From contig NW_023501047.1 of the NCBI RefSeq assembly GCF_014066305.1, positions 620,001 to 684,000 of the forward strand: DNA of 64,000 bases. Direction: 5' to 3'. Below the pieces are notes generated by a model, which ran no database searches, was not told the DNA's origin, and saw nothing but the letters and a program-made list of their open reading frames with translations. Source of the DNA: Letharia columbiana. Lineage: Eukaryota > Ascomycota > Lecanoromycetes > Lecanorales > Parmeliaceae. Within the stretch, counting starts at the first letter, position 1. Every line of letters starts with the position of its first letter. Below are positions 62,871 to 64,000 of the stretch, one piece after another. The translations under genes were made by a program, and so were the position numbers.

Positions 62871-63486
62871 GCGTTATTAGCAACTTAGCTAAAAATGTTA
62901 TAGAGAATTCTTTATATAGAATTACTAGTATTAATTAGACCTTAGCGCGTCTCTCCTTTATATATATATATCTATAGACTATATAGATTAATAGAATAAC
63001 TTTATACTATATTAATATTATAATATTAAGAATTATTTCTTAATAAATAATAGTAATATCTGAAGATTACTTAATAGAAGTCTATTGATTTTATTCGCTT
63101 ATTTATAGTGCTAGTTAGTTACGTTACGTCTCTATCTATCTTAATATCTATATTACTTATCTATTAGCACTTAGTCTATTACGTAGAGTTACTATATATA
63201 AGTAGTTAATATTATTCTCTTATTACTTATCTATTAATACTTAGTTTATTACGTAGAGTTATTACACGTAAGTATATAAGTAAGTAAATCTTTTAATAGA
63301 TTATTACTATATCTATCTTTAGTCTACTTATTCTTAATATCTCGAACGATTAGCTTTAGAATTTAATAACTCTATTTTAAAATATACTAAGAACTGAAAT
63401 AACTATATTTAAAATCGAAATAAGAACTAAAATAAGTATACTAAGAACTAAAATAAATTAACTACGCAATAAGTTTTGTTAGCAAG
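62871..63486. other. RIP-mutated sequence, with a short reversed R1 head piece
   Basis: The motif TTAGACCTTAGCGCGTCTCTCC near 62,935-62,960 matches the reversed R1 head. From about 63,050 to 63,480 there are loosely repeated phrases (TTACGTAGAGTTA, TTATCTATTAGCACTTAGT, AAGAACTAAAATAA). No gene recognised. Confidence 0.4.
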
Positions 63487-63570
63487 CTACTTAGCTAGTT
63501 ACTTAGTTAGTTACTTAGTTAGCTACTTAGCTAGCTACTTAGTTAGTTACTTAGTCGATTACTTAGTTAA
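63487..63570 (+). repeat. 12 bp minisatellite, seven units
   Basis: YTACTTAGYTAG repeated in tandem. The unit is partly self-complementary (CTAGCTAAGTA). The same motif occurs in reverse at 17,661-17,725 and about 62,520-62,600, and forward at about 59,380-59,440, always next to R1 arrays, so it is a component of R1. Confidence 0.88.
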
Positions 63571-63589
63571 AGTACTTAGTTAAATAAGA

Positions 63590-64000
63590 GAAGAAAATAC
63601 TATAAACAATTACGGAGAATACTACGGAGAATACTGCGGAGAAACCAAGCGGTAATAAGGCTATCATCGTTAAAGATATGGCTTAGCTCTCTACGATCCC
63701 GCGTTAAATCATCACTCAGTAAGCGGAGAACATTATTACGATTTAATCTACTATCTCCATATGTCTAGATAATATTATATTATGGTATATTACTGCAATA
63801 AGCATATAAGAGAAGAATCTACTGCGTCGATCATAGCTAATTAAGTCTCTGCAGGAGGATATTAGATAATATATATTTGGACGAATTAAAACCGTCTGAT
63901 GTCTTGCTCTAACAGTTATTTTATTATTTAAAGGTTTTTACTGCGGTAGAAGATTTCATAGGATTCACACCACTAATTGGTACGGTGTCTTTATTTCTTT
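63590..64000 (-). repeat. R1 repeat, reversed copy running off the window
   Basis: Weakly mutated array sequence (GGAGAATACTGCGGAGAAACC, AGCGGAGAACATTATTACG), then the reversed head region ending at the window edge (GATTCACACCACTAATTGG). CA/TG content is closer to normal than in neighbouring copies. Confidence 0.75.

Larger units (their letters stand above)
7531..64000. other. AT-rich, RIP-mutated block of nested transposable elements
   Basis: From about 7,530 onward the sequence becomes extremely AT-rich and full of stop codons in all frames. CpA and its complement TpG are almost missing, while CpG, CpT and CpC remain. For example, the lines at 23,041 and 25,081 contain neither CA nor TG. 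This is the expected result of repeat-induced point mutation acting on CpA until the targets run out. Islands with normal CA/TG content remain at about 13.35-13.68, 15.12-15.66, 16.05-17.05, 18.4-20.8, 27.8-29.25, 39.6-40.25, 42.93-43.01, 45.9-46.08 and 63.6-64.0 kb. Apart from the LTR element at 27.8 kb, open frames here are chance products of low complexity. No intact cellular gene was seen. Confidence 0.9.

Noticed and set aside
7531..64000. Regional centromere
   Set aside because: A RIP-mutated AT-rich block next to a gene block could be pericentromeric, but nothing in the sequence itself shows CENP-A occupancy. The neighbouring CENP-Q-like gene has no bearing on location.

Overview
The window comes from a filamentous ascomycete (Pezizomycotina). 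Two things show this: short GT-AG introns of about 45-65 nt with CTRAY-type branch points, and a genome split sharply into a normal-GC gene block and an AT-rich block with the signature of repeat-induced point mutation (RIP). No sequence was searched against a database. Names rest on motifs and on splice models whose reading phases close exactly.

Bases 1-7,530 are the gene block. A meiotic SPO22/ZIP4-like gene runs leftward off the window (at least 14 exons). A Zn2Cys6 plus PAS-type regulator of the ERT1/RDS2/AcuK kind also runs leftward (7 exons, 495 aa). Divergent from it is a CENP-Q/Fta7-like inner-kinetochore gene (5 exons, 219 aa, possibly short at its C terminus). From 6.5 to 7.5 kb there are only unrecognised open stretches. 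Near 7,530 the base composition changes abruptly.

Bases 7,531-64,000 are an AT-rich block almost without genes. CpA and TpG are nearly absent over tens of kilobases while CpG and CpT persist, which is the mark of near-exhaustive RIP. It is built of nested transposable elements. A dispersed repeat, here called R1 (head motif CAAGTAAAGGCC, about 2.2-2.9 kb, internal ~200-230 bp tandem array), occurs many times. One R1 copy (from 21,326, resuming at 60,755) was split by a Ty3/gypsy LTR retrotransposon on the minus strand (21,682-30,641 plus 60,484-60,749, about 7.2 kb once later insertions are removed). A second, reversed R1 landed in that element's 5' LTR. That R1 was in turn split by a 27.6 kb element with terminal inverted repeats (31,473-59,065). 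Two ~0.6 kb elements with the same ends (26,789-27,356 and 61,372-61,998) look like its deletion derivatives.

The youngest insertion is a 1.45 kb LTR element without RIP at 27,799-29,248. It has apparently identical 173 bp LTRs and a 6 bp target duplication, and sits inside the dead gypsy element. The most interesting object is the 27.6 kb terminal-inverted-repeat element. Its interior carries a 92 bp x 7 array, a ~2 kb direct duplication, an inverted pair of ~215 bp repeats, and 18 bp and 40 bp arrays. RIP has erased any transposase or cargo beyond what can be read by eye.
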